From the NCBI GenBank assembly GCA_014382445.1, contig JACNJS010000045.1:62001-126000 (forward strand): a DNA stretch of 64,000 bases. Direction: 5' to 3'. Positions 1 to 9,299 of this stretch are shown one piece after another. Every line of letters starts with the position of its first letter. The first letter of the stretch is position 1. The position numbers and the translations under genes are program-made. The notes beneath the pieces are model-generated. The model had not been told where the DNA came from. It worked only from the letters and a program-made list of their open reading frames with translations, and made no database searches. The stretch comes from Bacteroidota bacterium. GTDB taxonomy: Bacteria > Bacteroidota > Bacteroidia > Bacteroidales > F082.

Positions 1-1
1 T

Positions 2-772
2 CAGATAAACGGCACAACCGGCTACGAGGAAGCTGCTGCTCAAGGTTTAATGGCAGGAATAAACGCCCATCTAAAATTAAACAATAAATCATCATTTATT
101 CTTAAAAGACACGAAGCGTATATCGGTGTGCTTATCGACGACTTAATTACAAAAGGTGTTGATGAGCCTTATCGCATGTTTACATCAAGAGCTGAATACA
201 GAATTCTCTTGCGTCAGGATAATGCTGATGTTAGGCTGACCCCAATGGGATATGAACTTGGCCTTGCCTCTAAAGAAAGGTATGAGGCTGTTGTTCACAA
301 AAAGAAAACAGTTATTGAAATTGTAAAATTAACAAAAGAACAAAGTATTAGCCCGGATGAAGCAGAGTCATTATTAAATATCCGAAACACAACACCTCTT
401 AAACAAAAAGTTAAACTTTCTGATCTACTTCTTCGCCCCCAAATAAATATCGACGATTTAATTTCGATAAGCAAACCGTTTAGTAATGCTCTAAAAATAT
501 TATCGCCTAGTAAAGAAGATTTGGAAAATACTGAAATTCTCATTAAATATGAGGGTTATATTTTAAAAGAAAATGAACTGGTTACAAAGCTCTCAAAACT
601 TGAAAATATTCCACTTAAAGAAGATTTCGATTATCATAGTTTAGTATCTATTTCGACAGAAGCGAGAGAAAAGCTATCAAAAATTAAACCCTCAACGATT
701 GGTCAGGCTTCTCGAATTAGTGGAGTCTCGCCATCAGATATAAATGTAATTGCCGTTTTTATTGGCAGATAA
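2..772 (+). CDS. mnmG: tRNA uridine-5-carboxymethylaminomethyl modification enzyme MnmG (GidA), 3' part
   Basis: Only the C-terminal part is present because the gene runs in from the left edge. The frame is open from base 2, reading INGTTGYEEAAAQGLMAGINA, a stretch characteristic of MnmG. It continues through EAYIGVLIDDLITKGVDEPYRMFTSRAEYR, the hallmark of the family, and ends in its C-terminal helical region (GVSPSDINVI). MnmG with MnmE builds the cmnm5 group on the wobble uridine of certain tRNAs, using FAD, in the cytoplasm. The ORF track starts it at an internal ATG (base 50), which is not the true start. The stop lies 4 bases before a parS site. Identity is very secure. Confidence 0.96.
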   Translation, partial: QINGTTGYEEAAAQGLMAGINAHLKLNNKSSFILKRHEAYIGVLIDDLITKGVDEPYRMFTSRAEYRILLRQDNADVRLTPMGYELGLASKERYEAVVHKKKTVIEIVKLTKEQSISPDEAESLLNIRNTTPLKQKVKLSDLLLRPQINIDDLISISKPFSNALKILSPSKEDLENTEILIKYEGYILKENELVTKLSKLENIPLKEDFDYHSLVSISTEAREKLSKIKPSTIGQASRISGVSPSDINVIAVFIGR

Positions 773-775
773 AAA

Positions 776-1678
776 TTGTTTCACGTGGAACAAAATACTA
801 AATTATTAGATATTCATGCCTGCCCCTTGTGCGCCGGAGATAATTTTATACATTTCCTGAATACTAAAGATTTCTTTTTTACACAAGAAGATTTTTCCTT
901 ATATAAATGTGCAGATTGCAATTTTGTTTTTACTAATCCTGTTCCTACATCGATTTCTAAATATTATGAAACACCCGATTACCTTTCACATAATACAAAT
1001 GGAAAAGGTGCATTAGCATGGCTGTATTATTTGCTCAGAGAAATAAATATAAAAAGAAAATATCAGCTCGTCACAAAATATTGCAAACAGGGAAATATCT
1101 TGGACATCGGTTGTGGTACAGGGGAGCTTCTTAATTTCTTTAAAAAAAATAATTGGCTGGCTTTGGGTGTTGAACCAAATTTAACCGCTCGTGAATTTGC
1201 TGCCAATAAATATCTGATTGATGTTTTTGAAGAAAATAAACTTGACGAATTTGATCACGGAACATTAGATGTTATATCAATGTGGCACGTGCTGGAACAT
1301 GTTCCTGACCTTCATCGCAGATTATCGAAAGTTTCAAAACTTCTAAAAGATGACGGAACAATTTTTATTGCAGTTCCTAATATAGATTCACCAGATTCGA
1401 AAAAATACAAAAAATATTGGTCTGCACTTGATGTTCCCCGCCATCTTTACCATTTCACACCAGCTACATTCGAACATTTAATTTCCAAACACCAGCTCAA
1501 GCTTGTTCATGCAGAGCCGATGAAATTTGATTCCTACTATGTAAGTATGTTAAGCGAAAAATATCTTAAGAACCGTTTATATTTTCTTTCAGCCAGCTAT
1601 TATGGATATTTATCAAATTTAAAAGCTAAAAGAAATAACAATTATTCCAGCATGATTTTTGTTGTTAAAAAAGATTAG
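776..1678 (+). CDS. Class I SAM-dependent methyltransferase with N-terminal zinc-ribbon
   Basis: The 300-residue protein begins with two Cys pairs (CPLC at about residue 16 and CADC at about 43), a small zinc-ribbon-like module. A Rossmann methyltransferase domain follows, with SAM-binding motif I as ILDIGCGTGELL and a post-I region ending in the MWHVLEHVPD motif of the Methyltransf_23 type. The substrate is not evident. The frame follows the mnmG stop with one codon between. The start is TTG at 776 or an in-frame GTG at 785, and both lie inside the parS site, so ParB binding could influence its expression. It is probably co-transcribed with mnmG. Family is firm and function unknown. Confidence 0.8.
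   Translation: MFHVEQNTKLLDIHACPLCAGDNFIHFLNTKDFFFTQEDFSLYKCADCNFVFTNPVPTSISKYYETPDYLSHNTNGKGALAWLYYLLREINIKRKYQLVTKYCKQGNILDIGCGTGELLNFFKKNNWLALGVEPNLTAREFAANKYLIDVFEENKLDEFDHGTLDVISMWHVLEHVPDLHRRLSKVSKLLKDDGTIFIAVPNIDSPDSKKYKKYWSALDVPRHLYHFTPATFEHLISKHQLKLVHAEPMKFDSYYVSMLSEKYLKNRLYFLSASYYGYLSNLKAKRNNNYSSMIFVVKKD
777..792. promoter_or_regulatory. parS: parS centromere-like site
   Basis: The 16 bases TGTTTCACGTGGAACA match the conserved ParB-binding parS consensus TGTTNCACGTGAAACA exactly when read on the other strand (TGTTCCACGTGAAACA). The site lies just after the mnmG stop and covers the first codons of the next gene. parS sites usually cluster near the replication origin, and mnmG (gidA) is a frequent origin neighbour. 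No parA or parB is in the window. Confidence 0.88.
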
Positions 1679-1695
1679 TTTTTTTGTTACCTTTG
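1658..1695 (+). promoter_or_regulatory. Bacteroidota-type promoter for the large histidine kinase
   Basis: A perfect -7 box TACCTTTG (consensus TAnnTTTG) lies at 1688-1695. TTTG and TTG copies at 1658-1664 are possible -33 elements about 23 bases upstream. The predicted transcription start near 1700 leaves a leader of about 40 bases before the ATG at 1742. Confidence 0.5.
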
Positions 1696-1741
1696 AATCT
1701 CATTAATTATTGCATTCTTGCTTGGAGTATGCATATTACTT

Positions 1742-4700
1742 ATGCCAATGTTTAAGTCGATAAATAAGAAAATATCATCTATTTTCATCTCTCTGTCTAT
1801 ATTATTTTTTCTGTCGTATTATCTCACGCAATATTTCCATAACAAAACTCATACAGGTCCTGTAGAAACAGAAATATTGTCCAAACGAATTGATTATCAG
1901 GCTGTTAGTCTGTTAAAGCTCATGGGAGACACTAAAGATATCCTGACTGAAAACTCTAATAATTATTGGCAAAAATTGGATAGTATATTTTATAAAAACC
2001 AGTACGTTTGCTTTATCACGAAATACGATAGTATTAATTACTGGAATACTAGCAAAGTTAGTGTGCTTGCTTTTTCTGATTTAATTTTAGATAATAGTAT
2101 ACATGTAATTAATTTGCCCTCAGGTTGGTACTTATATACTGCTGCCTCAATTCAAAACTATAATATTTACATCCTGTCATTGATCAAGGCTGATTTTCAG
2201 GTTAATAACAACCTGCTTAATCCCGAATTCAGTACTGAATATTCAATTTGCCCTGATTTAGACCTTACTCTTAACGCAGAAGAAGCATCGCATATAATTT
2301 ACAATACTAACAGACAATTTTTGCTCGGCACTACATACAAAGCTGATCAGGGCGGCTCAAATAATATTAATTCAACCATTTTCATATTATTTTTCCTTGC
2401 ATATCTTTTTCTCATAATGTTTTTGTTTCGGTCAATAACTAATTCAAAATTCTCGATCAGGAAGCCCATCCTTGGTTTCATGTCCTTCATCATAATTGTT
2501 GCATTAATAAGAATTTTCGATATTTACTTCCATTTTCCTTCTGAACTGAAGTCTACTCAAATATTTTCAAATAATATTTTCGTCATACCTTTTACAGCCT
2601 CTATTGGTGATCTAATTATCAATACTGCCTTATTGATAATATTTTCTTTTTCATCGTTTCGGTTTTTCTCAAGAAATATAATGCGCCCGTCAATTGTCAA
2701 AATTATAGTAAAATATTCGATATTATGGGCTTATATTTTAGTAATATTATTTGTTATATATCATACTATTTACGACCAAAACATTTCATTTTTCTCAGAA
2801 AGTCTTCTTAATAATTATAATTTATTTATTTCCGTTTTAGTAATCATCGGACTTAACATAAGCCTTTATTTTGCGTTCGTTACGTATTTAGCTTCCTCTA
2901 AGGATGAAATTGTTCCCTTTTTCATCCCGTTCTTAATATCGTTAGTTGGAATTTTTTTGACTTATTTTTTATCAGATATTCCATTAGTGCTGCTTATAAT
3001 AACTTTAATAATTACATTTATTTTAATCACCACGAAACAAACTATCTGGAAATATACTACCGATTTATTTCTAAACCACCTCGTTCTGCTGGTACTTCTT
3101 GCAATAGTTACGTCTGTTATCATAAGTAATTCGTACAAACTTAAAAATGAAAAATATCAGGAATTTATAGCCCAAACATTAACGATTACCAGCGATTCAA
3201 TTTTTGAGTATTCATTTGATAATATAGTTAAAAAAGTGAAGAATGATAAGCTTATAACACAGTTGCTATTTACTGATACAGTTGCAACTGATGCAAATTT
3301 AGAGGAATACATACGGTCGAATTATTTTAATGAATATTTAGACAAATATAATATTCAGATTACAAATTGTGTTGAGGATGAATTACTTGAAATACAACCA
3401 GCTGGCGAAATACATGATTGTGCTGATTATTTTAATTCCCTGATTGAAGAGGCTACAATTCCGGTTCTTGATTCGTTTCTATTTCGATTTAACCTAGGTA
3501 CAGAAAGTATTTATTATATAAGCCGATTCTCTTTTATAAATCCAGATAATCCCAGCCGAATCCGAAATATTTTTATTGAATTCGTTTCTTCACACGTGCC
3601 TGAAGGCCTTGGATATCCCGAGTTGTTAATTGATAAACGGTCGAACACTTTAAGCCTATCAGAATATACTTTCGCCATTTACTCAAATAATCACTTAACG
3701 TACAAATTTGGTGACTTTCCCTACAGTACGTATCTTTCACCGGAGAAAAGTTTTCAATTAGAAACACACTATGACTACAACAATTTCCATCACTATGCAA
3801 TGCTTATTTCGCCAGATAATTACCTGATAGTTAGTAGGGAGAAAACAAGCACAACTATGACAATCGTTTTGTTTTCATCCATATTCATTCTGTTATCATT
3901 AATATCAATTGTGGTTTATATAACTGTATATGCGAGGAGAGCAATTAATTTATTCAGAGTAAACTTCAAAACCAGACTACAATCTTTTGTAATTGCAACA
4001 TTAACGCTAACGTTTGTACTTATGGCGATTACAACGTTTATTTATATTCAAGATAGCAGCCGTGAAACTCTTGAAAAACAATTAACCGAAAAAACAAACT
4101 CTGTATTAATAGAGCTTCAGCATAAACTTTCCGCGGTTACAAATTTACAGAGCCAGGATGTAGATTTCCTACATCAATTACTTCGTAAATTTTCATTAGT
4201 GTTTTTTTCAGATATTAATCTTTACGATCAATCGGGATATTTAATTGCAACGTCAAGGCCTGAGATTTTCGAAAAAAACCTATTATCAACATACATAAAT
4301 CCAAAGGCTTATAAGGCAATATTTTTCGATAATAAACTAAATTTCATAACTGAAGAAAAGATAGGTGCGCTTAAATATTATTCATCATATGCCCCGATAA
4401 CTTTAAATAATGATTTCCCGATAGGGGCCGTAAACCTCCCATATTTTGCACGACAAACTGAATTCACAAAATCATACTACATAATGCTATCATATTTGAT
4501 TAATATTTATGTAATTATTGGAATAATTGGCGCGCTGATTGCGATTATTTTTTCAAGGTATTTAACCCGGCCATTGGTCTTGCTTCAGAAAAGTTTGGCG
4601 ACAATAAGAATTGATAAACATAACGAAAAGATACAGTGGACCAAAAATGACGAGATTGGTATGCTTATAAATGAATATAACCGCATGGTAGATAAGCTGG

Positions 4701-5407
4701 AACAAAGTACCGAACTGTTGAAGCATTCTGAACGAGAAAGTGCCTGGCGTGAGGTTGCAAGGCAAATTGCTCATGAAATAAAAAACCCTCTAACCCCAAT
4801 GAAGCTAAATGTCCAATATCTGGAAAAATCATTTAAAAATAAAGATCCTGAATTTGCTTCAAAAATTTGCTCAATAAGTACGTCGTTAATCCAACAAATA
4901 GATACGCTGAACAATGTTGCTGAGATGTTTTCTGATTTTGCTAAAACCAAATCTTTGGATTTTTTACAAGTAAATCTTAATAGTGTTATAAGCTCATCGG
5001 TAAATTTATTTAATAAAAATACAAATGTTTCAATTTCAACAACTTATGCAGAGCCTGAAAATGACTTGTTTACGCTTGGTTTTGAAAAAGACATATTGAG
5101 AGTGATTAACAATGTAATTAAAAATGCAATTCAATCAGTTGAGAAAAACGAAAAGGCTAAAATCATGATCAGCGTTGTTCGCAAATCAAAATTTATTACC
5201 GTGGCTGTTACGGATAATGGCATAGGAATTTCAGAAGAAATGAAATCGAAAATATTCCATCCTTATTTTACTACCAGAACAAGTGGTACGGGTTTAGGCC
5301 TTGCTATTGTTAAAAACATCATGAACGAAATAGGAGGGGAGGTGCATTTCGAATCAGATATAAACAAAGGAACAACCTTCTTTCTAATATTTCCAGATGC
5401 ATCTTAG
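1742..5407 (+). CDS. Large multi-membrane-domain sensor histidine kinase, NtrY-like
   Basis: About 1220 residues. An N-terminal membrane helix is followed by an extracytoplasmic region. A block of about eight membrane helices (roughly residues 210-470), a second extracytoplasmic region, two helices, a third (Cache-like) region and another helix come next. Then come a HAMP linker and a kinase core. The core has H-box IAHEIKNPLTPMKL, N-box NVIKNAIQSV, G1 VTDNGIGI and G2 GTGLGLAIV, so it should be active. The phrase ESAWREVARQIAHEIKNPLTPMKL is typical of NtrY-type kinases. The ORF track starts at TTG 1718. I prefer ATG 1742 (or 1748), which fits the promoter upstream. No response regulator is adjacent, so the partner is unknown. 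The next gene starts 26 bases after the stop. Confidence 0.85.
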   Translation: MPMFKSINKKISSIFISLSILFFLSYYLTQYFHNKTHTGPVETEILSKRIDYQAVSLLKLMGDTKDILTENSNNYWQKLDSIFYKNQYVCFITKYDSINYWNTSKVSVLAFSDLILDNSIHVINLPSGWYLYTAASIQNYNIYILSLIKADFQVNNNLLNPEFSTEYSICPDLDLTLNAEEASHIIYNTNRQFLLGTTYKADQGGSNNINSTIFILFFLAYLFLIMFLFRSITNSKFSIRKPILGFMSFIIIVALIRIFDIYFHFPSELKSTQIFSNNIFVIPFTASIGDLIINTALLIIFSFSSFRFFSRNIMRPSIVKIIVKYSILWAYILVILFVIYHTIYDQNISFFSESLLNNYNLFISVLVIIGLNISLYFAFVTYLASSKDEIVPFFIPFLISLVGIFLTYFLSDIPLVLLIITLIITFILITTKQTIWKYTTDLFLNHLVLLVLLAIVTSVIISNSYKLKNEKYQEFIAQTLTITSDSIFEYSFDNIVKKVKNDKLITQLLFTDTVATDANLEEYIRSNYFNEYLDKYNIQITNCVEDELLEIQPAGEIHDCADYFNSLIEEATIPVLDSFLFRFNLGTESIYYISRFSFINPDNPSRIRNIFIEFVSSHVPEGLGYPELLIDKRSNTLSLSEYTFAIYSNNHLTYKFGDFPYSTYLSPEKSFQLETHYDYNNFHHYAMLISPDNYLIVSREKTSTTMTIVLFSSIFILLSLISIVVYITVYARRAINLFRVNFKTRLQSFVIATLTLTFVLMAITTFIYIQDSSRETLEKQLTEKTNSVLIELQHKLSAVTNLQSQDVDFLHQLLRKFSLVFFSDINLYDQSGYLIATSRPEIFEKNLLSTYINPKAYKAIFFDNKLNFITEEKIGALKYYSSYAPITLNNDFPIGAVNLPYFARQTEFTKSYYIMLSYLINIYVIIGIIGALIAIIFSRYLTRPLVLLQKSLATIRIDKHNEKIQWTKNDEIGMLINEYNRMVDKLEQSTELLKHSERESAWREVARQIAHEIKNPLTPMKLNVQYLEKSFKNKDPEFASKICSISTSLIQQIDTLNNVAEMFSDFAKTKSLDFLQVNLNSVISSSVNLFNKNTNVSISTTYAEPENDLFTLGFEKDILRVINNVIKNAIQSVEKNEKAKIMISVVRKSKFITVAVTDNGIGISEEMKSKIFHPYFTTRTSGTGLGLAIVKNIMNEIGGEVHFESDINKGTTFFLIFPDAS

Positions 5408-5420
5408 GAAATTTTTTGTA

Positions 5421-5428
5421 TACTTTTG
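5421..5428 (+). promoter_or_regulatory. -7 box directly before the flippase start
   Basis: TACTTTTG matches TAnnTTTG and lies only five bases before the ATG at 5434. Transcription starting at the usual distance from this box would give an almost leaderless mRNA. No clear -33 element is visible. Confidence 0.4.
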
Positions 5429-5433
5429 GCGAC

Positions 5434-6912
5434 ATGAATAAAGCCATCAATCCTGTTAAAAAACTTGCCGGAGAAACAGCAATATATGGACTTGGTACGA
5501 TGGTGCCAAGATTCCTAAATTATTTGTTAGTTCCTCTTTATACCATTTATGTATTTACTAAGGCAGAATATGGCCAGGTTACGCTTCTTTATTCTTATGT
5601 AGCTATTCTTTTGGTCTTGCTTACCTTTGGCATGGAAACGGCATTTTTTAGATACGCCAACAAAAGTAAAAATGCTAAAACCGTATTTAATACTGCAACA
5701 TCAGCAATATTAATTGCTTCACTTTTCTTCCTTTTATTAGTTATTGTATTTCTACAAGATATTTCAACATTAATACAATATCCCGCACATAATGAATATG
5801 TATTAATAATAGCAATTATTATTGTGCTTGACTCTATTACAGCATTACCGTTTGCTTTTCTGCGATATCAAAACAAAGCAGTGAAATTCTCGTCCATAAG
5901 AATAATTAGTGTTGTTATTACTATTTCCTTAAACCTTATTTTTTTAGTTGTAATTCCTAATTATTTTGGCGATAATTATAAGGACTTACCTATATATCGA
6001 AGCACAAGCCTGGTTACATTCGTTTTTATAGCAAATCTAGCGGGTTCGCTTTCAACACTTATTATGCTAAGTAACGAGTTTAGAAGATTTAATTTTAAGA
6101 TAGACGCTGTTCTGCTCAAAAAAATGCTTAGTTATGGATTACCTATTCTAATAATATCACTCTCGTTTATGATTACCGAAGTTGCAGATAAAATACTTCT
6201 CAAGTATCTTCTACCAGATAGATCGTTGGCCGATTCGCAACTTGGAATTTATGCTGCCAGCTACAAGCTTGCCATTATAATGATGCTCTTCATACAAATG
6301 TTCCGATATGCCGCAGAACCCTTCTTTTTCTCGGAAGCCGATAAAAAAGACGCAAAATTAACATATAGTAGAGTAATGACATTATTTGTTGCATTCACCT
6401 GGTTTATTTTTTTGTTGGTAATGCTTTATATAAATCTCTTTAAACATTTTATTGGTGAGGCATTTTGGCAGGGACTTCAAATAGTACCAATTATATTATC
6501 TGCAAAATTGTTTTTAGGTGTGTTTTATAATTTGTCGGTTTGGTACAAGCTCACAAACAAAACTTTCTACGGAGCAATTATCGCAATTGTAGGCGGACTA
6601 ATTACAATTATTTTAAATGTGTTGCTAATTCCTAAATACGGTTATATGGGATCAGCCTGGGCAAACTTTGCAAGTTATTTTGCAATTATGATTATATCAT
6701 ATTTGTGGGGGAGAATGATATTCCGTATTAATTACGAAATTAACAAGATAATACTTTATACAATTACGGCATTAATTATATATTTTATTTCAATTTATCC
6801 ATTTGATTTTCAGTTGTTTAATCATTATATTTTTGTAACTATACTTTTAATATTTTACATATTGATAGTATTTTTAACACAGCGTTATGGTAAAACTAAA
6901 AGCACGATTTAG
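5434..6912 (+). CDS. Wzx-like polysaccharide flippase (oligosaccharide/lipid flippase superfamily)
   Basis: About 493 very hydrophobic residues form roughly 14 membrane helices, as expected for the MOP superfamily of polysaccharide flippases. The N-terminus (KKLAGETAIYGLGTMVPRFLNYLLVPLYT) is typical of the Bacteroidota lipopolysaccharide-biosynthesis flippases. The family moves lipid-linked sugars across the cytoplasmic membrane. The ORF track begins at TTG 5416, but ATG 5434 gives the normal N-terminus. It follows the kinase gene on the same strand and is not next to the export locus at 53 kb, so its substrate cannot be assigned from context. Confidence 0.85.
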   Translation: MNKAINPVKKLAGETAIYGLGTMVPRFLNYLLVPLYTIYVFTKAEYGQVTLLYSYVAILLVLLTFGMETAFFRYANKSKNAKTVFNTATSAILIASLFFLLLVIVFLQDISTLIQYPAHNEYVLIIAIIIVLDSITALPFAFLRYQNKAVKFSSIRIISVVITISLNLIFLVVIPNYFGDNYKDLPIYRSTSLVTFVFIANLAGSLSTLIMLSNEFRRFNFKIDAVLLKKMLSYGLPILIISLSFMITEVADKILLKYLLPDRSLADSQLGIYAASYKLAIIMMLFIQMFRYAAEPFFFSEADKKDAKLTYSRVMTLFVAFTWFIFLLVMLYINLFKHFIGEAFWQGLQIVPIILSAKLFLGVFYNLSVWYKLTNKTFYGAIIAIVGGLITIILNVLLIPKYGYMGSAWANFASYFAIMIISYLWGRMIFRINYEINKIILYTITALIIYFISIYPFDFQLFNHYIFVTILLIFYILIVFLTQRYGKTKSTI

Positions 6913-6965
6913 ATATTGAAATGAATATATTCTCAATATTTCTATTAAGTAAATATTTAACTTTA

Positions 6966-6973
6966 TATATTTG
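6966..6973 (+). promoter_or_regulatory. -7 box for the small unknown gene
   Basis: TATATTTG matches TAnnTTTG about 30 bases upstream of the ATG at 7003. The -33 element is not clear. Confidence 0.35.
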
Positions 6974-7002
6974 CTGTATTCACATCGAAAAATCCAATAA
7001 TT

Positions 7003-7368
7003 ATGCTGCCTTTTTTTAAAAGAAACCAAAAAAAAACTTCCAAAAAAGGTGCCTCTTTTTACCATAGGGAAAATATAATTCAAACAATTGAAGAGTTAAA
7101 CAAAGTACTTAGTTATTTAAACTCACCGGATACGATAAAATCAAAAACAAATATTATATTTAAGGGTTATGAATTAGACACAATTAATGAAAAGAATTTA
7201 GAAGATAACTTTGGTGAAGAATCTTTTTTACTTGAACCCAAAAGTGGACTTGAAAACCATAAAGTATATTTCTACCGTATAAACCAAAAAATGAAAAAAC
7301 AATATGCGGGTTATGCCAAACCTGAAGCAGGAGGGGAGCTTAAAGAAACATTGGAAGACTTAATATAG
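7003..7368 (+). CDS. Small conserved-looking protein of unknown function
   Basis: I do not recognise this 121-residue protein. It starts with a lysine-rich tail (PFFKRNQKKTSKKG) and has a mixed helix/strand composition. There is no signal peptide, membrane helix or Cys motif, so it is probably cytoplasmic. It has its own -7 box and an ATG start. Codon use resembles its neighbours, and it sits on the same strand between the flippase and hemW, with about 57 bases to hemW. It looks like a real gene because the frame is open, starts well and is not antisense to anything larger. Confidence 0.6.
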   Translation: MLPFFKRNQKKTSKKGASFYHRENIIQTIEELNKVLSYLNSPDTIKSKTNIIFKGYELDTINEKNLEDNFGEESFLLEPKSGLENHKVYFYRINQKMKKQYAGYAKPEAGGELKETLEDLI

Positions 7369-7425
7369 CTATGTTATTACGTTAACTGCAATTTTAAACA
7401 TTTCTTAAATTATCATCAATACAAT

Positions 7426-8559
7426 TTGGCAGGCATTTATATCCATATTCCCTTTTGTAAGCAAAAATGCCACTATTGCAATTTTTATTCTACTGTATCT
7501 CTCAAATATCGAGACGTCTTTTTTGCCTCTTTAGTGAGAGAAATAAATTCAAGAAAGAATTATTTAAGAAACGAAAAGGTAAACACAATTTATTTTGGTG
7601 GAGGAACTCCATCCCTGTTATCTCCCGATGAAATATCACTCATAACAAACACAATAATCAATTCGTACAATGTTGCTACAAATGCCGAAATTACGCTTGA
7701 GGCAAACCCTGATGATCTCACCAAGGAAAAAATATCTGATTTTAAAAATTATACTCGGGTTAATAGATTGAGCATAGGTGTTCAAAGTTTTTTTGATGAT
7801 GATTTGGATTATTTAAACAGGATACACAGTTCCTATCAGGTTAAAAACTCGATTGAAAATGTATTAGAAGTCGGGTTTAACAATATCACAATCGACTTGA
7901 TATATGGCATTCCATCACTTACGGAAAAAAAATGGAAAGAAAATCTGAAGATATTCTTTGAATACAAAATACCTCATTTGTCATCATATTCACTAACGGT
8001 TGAGCCAAAAACGGCTCTGGATGTGCTAATCAAAAAAAAGAAATTTGAAAACATAAACGAAACTGATAACATAAACCACTTTAAAATACTGTTGGAAGAA
8101 GCTGATAAACACAATTTTATTAATTACGAAATTTCTAATTTTGCTTTGGCGGGTTATTATTCAAAGCACAACAGCATATATTGGCTTGGTGGTAATTATC
8201 TGGGTTTGGGTCCTTCGGCACACTCATATAACGGGAAATCGCGACAATGGAATGTAAGTAGCGTTAAACAATATTGTGAAGAAGAAATGCCAGAAAATAT
8301 TATTGAAGAAAGAGAGGAGCTTGATAAAGATCAATTGTACAACGAATATATTTTAACTTCCCTTCGTACTTCGTGGGGCTGCGATATTGAACACATAAAA
8401 AATAAATTTGGAGAAAAATACAGCAGTTATTTAATAACAAATATCAACAATGTATTAAAAGAAAAGAGAGTTATCCGAAAAGGAAATGTTATTACGTTAA
8501 CTAACAAAGGAAAACTTTTTGCCGATGGAATAGCTTCCTCGCTATTTTATGGCTTATAA
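7426..8559 (+). CDS. hemW: Radical SAM heme chaperone HemW (formerly HemN-like coproporphyrinogen oxidase)
   Basis: The 377-residue protein opens with GIYIHIPFCKQKCHYCNFYS, which carries the CxxxCxxC radical SAM cluster motif. It continues with YFGGGTPSLL, ITLEANPDD and RLSIGVQSF, all standard in the HemW/HemN family. The C-terminal winged region (YNEYILTSLRTSWG) is also present. HemW binds heme and delivers it to respiratory enzymes. It is distinct from true HemN, which is longer at the N-terminus. The start is TTG at 7426, which gives the normal family N-terminus with no ATG available. It is the last gene of the left + strand block. Confidence 0.92.
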   Translation: MAGIYIHIPFCKQKCHYCNFYSTVSLKYRDVFFASLVREINSRKNYLRNEKVNTIYFGGGTPSLLSPDEISLITNTIINSYNVATNAEITLEANPDDLTKEKISDFKNYTRVNRLSIGVQSFFDDDLDYLNRIHSSYQVKNSIENVLEVGFNNITIDLIYGIPSLTEKKWKENLKIFFEYKIPHLSSYSLTVEPKTALDVLIKKKKFENINETDNINHFKILLEEADKHNFINYEISNFALAGYYSKHNSIYWLGGNYLGLGPSAHSYNGKSRQWNVSSVKQYCEEEMPENIIEEREELDKDQLYNEYILTSLRTSWGCDIEHIKNKFGEKYSSYLITNINNVLKEKRVIRKGNVITLTNKGKLFADGIASSLFYGL

Positions 8560-8733
8560 AGCCTTTGTGGCAAATTTAGTAACAAGGTATCCAACTACCG
8601 GTGAAAAGATCATGCTGAAGAAAAAAGACCATTGTACGCCCATTTTTCTCTTCTTGCCTAACGTTTCAGAAATTATCAGCGAAAGCACATACCAAGTGAT
8701 AAATATAAATGTAATCCAGTATACGTTCATAGT

Positions 8734-9288
8734 CTAATAAAAATAAATAAACAAATAAATAACGGGTATCAAAATTCCAAGTATCGTCATCCATGCCCCA
8801 CGTTTGGTAATACCTAGTGCCCCTCTTGGTATTAAGATTCCTGTAATACCCATTAGTATAAGCGCTCCTGCAAAAATATCAGAAAACCACGTCCAGTATT
8901 TAATCGGGTTGTAGTGGAGATAATTAACTTCTCTGAATAATGCTCGGCGTTTCGTTTTTTCAATGAGCCCGTTACCGCTTATAAGATTTATATAGACCGC
9001 CCCGTCCTTGATGAAAATTTTAACGTATCCATCATCTGGATAATAGTGACTTTTATAATTTTCTGATTCATTATAACGTTCAAGAATTTTTTTAAGTTCG
9101 TTCTTTCCAGGTTTTGATTCAGGTGGGTCTATCTGAATATCTTCGGTAATTACTACAAAATTTGGATTCCAATCGTCGATATGGTTTATTGCTATACCCG
9201 ATAGTGAATAAATTACAACCATTGCGAAAAACAAATACCCAAAATCACGATGGACAGCCCTGTTCCACTTACGCCATTTAAATGCCAT
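8734..9288 (-). CDS. PepSY-associated membrane protein
   Basis: This 184-residue protein starts with KWRKWNRAVHRDFGYLFFAMVVIYSLSGIAINH, the typical first helix of PepSY-TM proteins, with a conserved His before the helix. A short extracytoplasmic PepSY-like region (to about residue 115) follows, then NYLHYNPIKYWTWFSDIFAGALILMGITGILIPRG and a final helix. Such proteins sit in the cytoplasmic membrane, and longer relatives include ferric-siderophore reductases. This one is a minimal form with about three helices. The lipoprotein gene upstream ends 11 bases before it, so the two form one transcription unit. Function is inferred only by family. Confidence 0.75.
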   Translation of the reverse strand: MAFKWRKWNRAVHRDFGYLFFAMVVIYSLSGIAINHIDDWNPNFVVITEDIQIDPPESKPGKNELKKILERYNESENYKSHYYPDDGYVKIFIKDGAVYINLISGNGLIEKTKRRALFREVNYLHYNPIKYWTWFSDIFAGALILMGITGILIPRGALGITKRGAWMTILGILIPVIYLFIYFY

Positions 9289-9299
9289 TGATTATTGGG

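Noticed and set aside
1286-1291. Other CACGTG cores (1286, 3593, 49722) as extra parS sites
   Set aside because: Flanking bases do not match the 16-bp parS consensus.
8549-8737. 62-residue + strand ORF after hemW
   Set aside because: It begins inside the hemW end, has no recognisable features and lies in a convergent intergenic gap.
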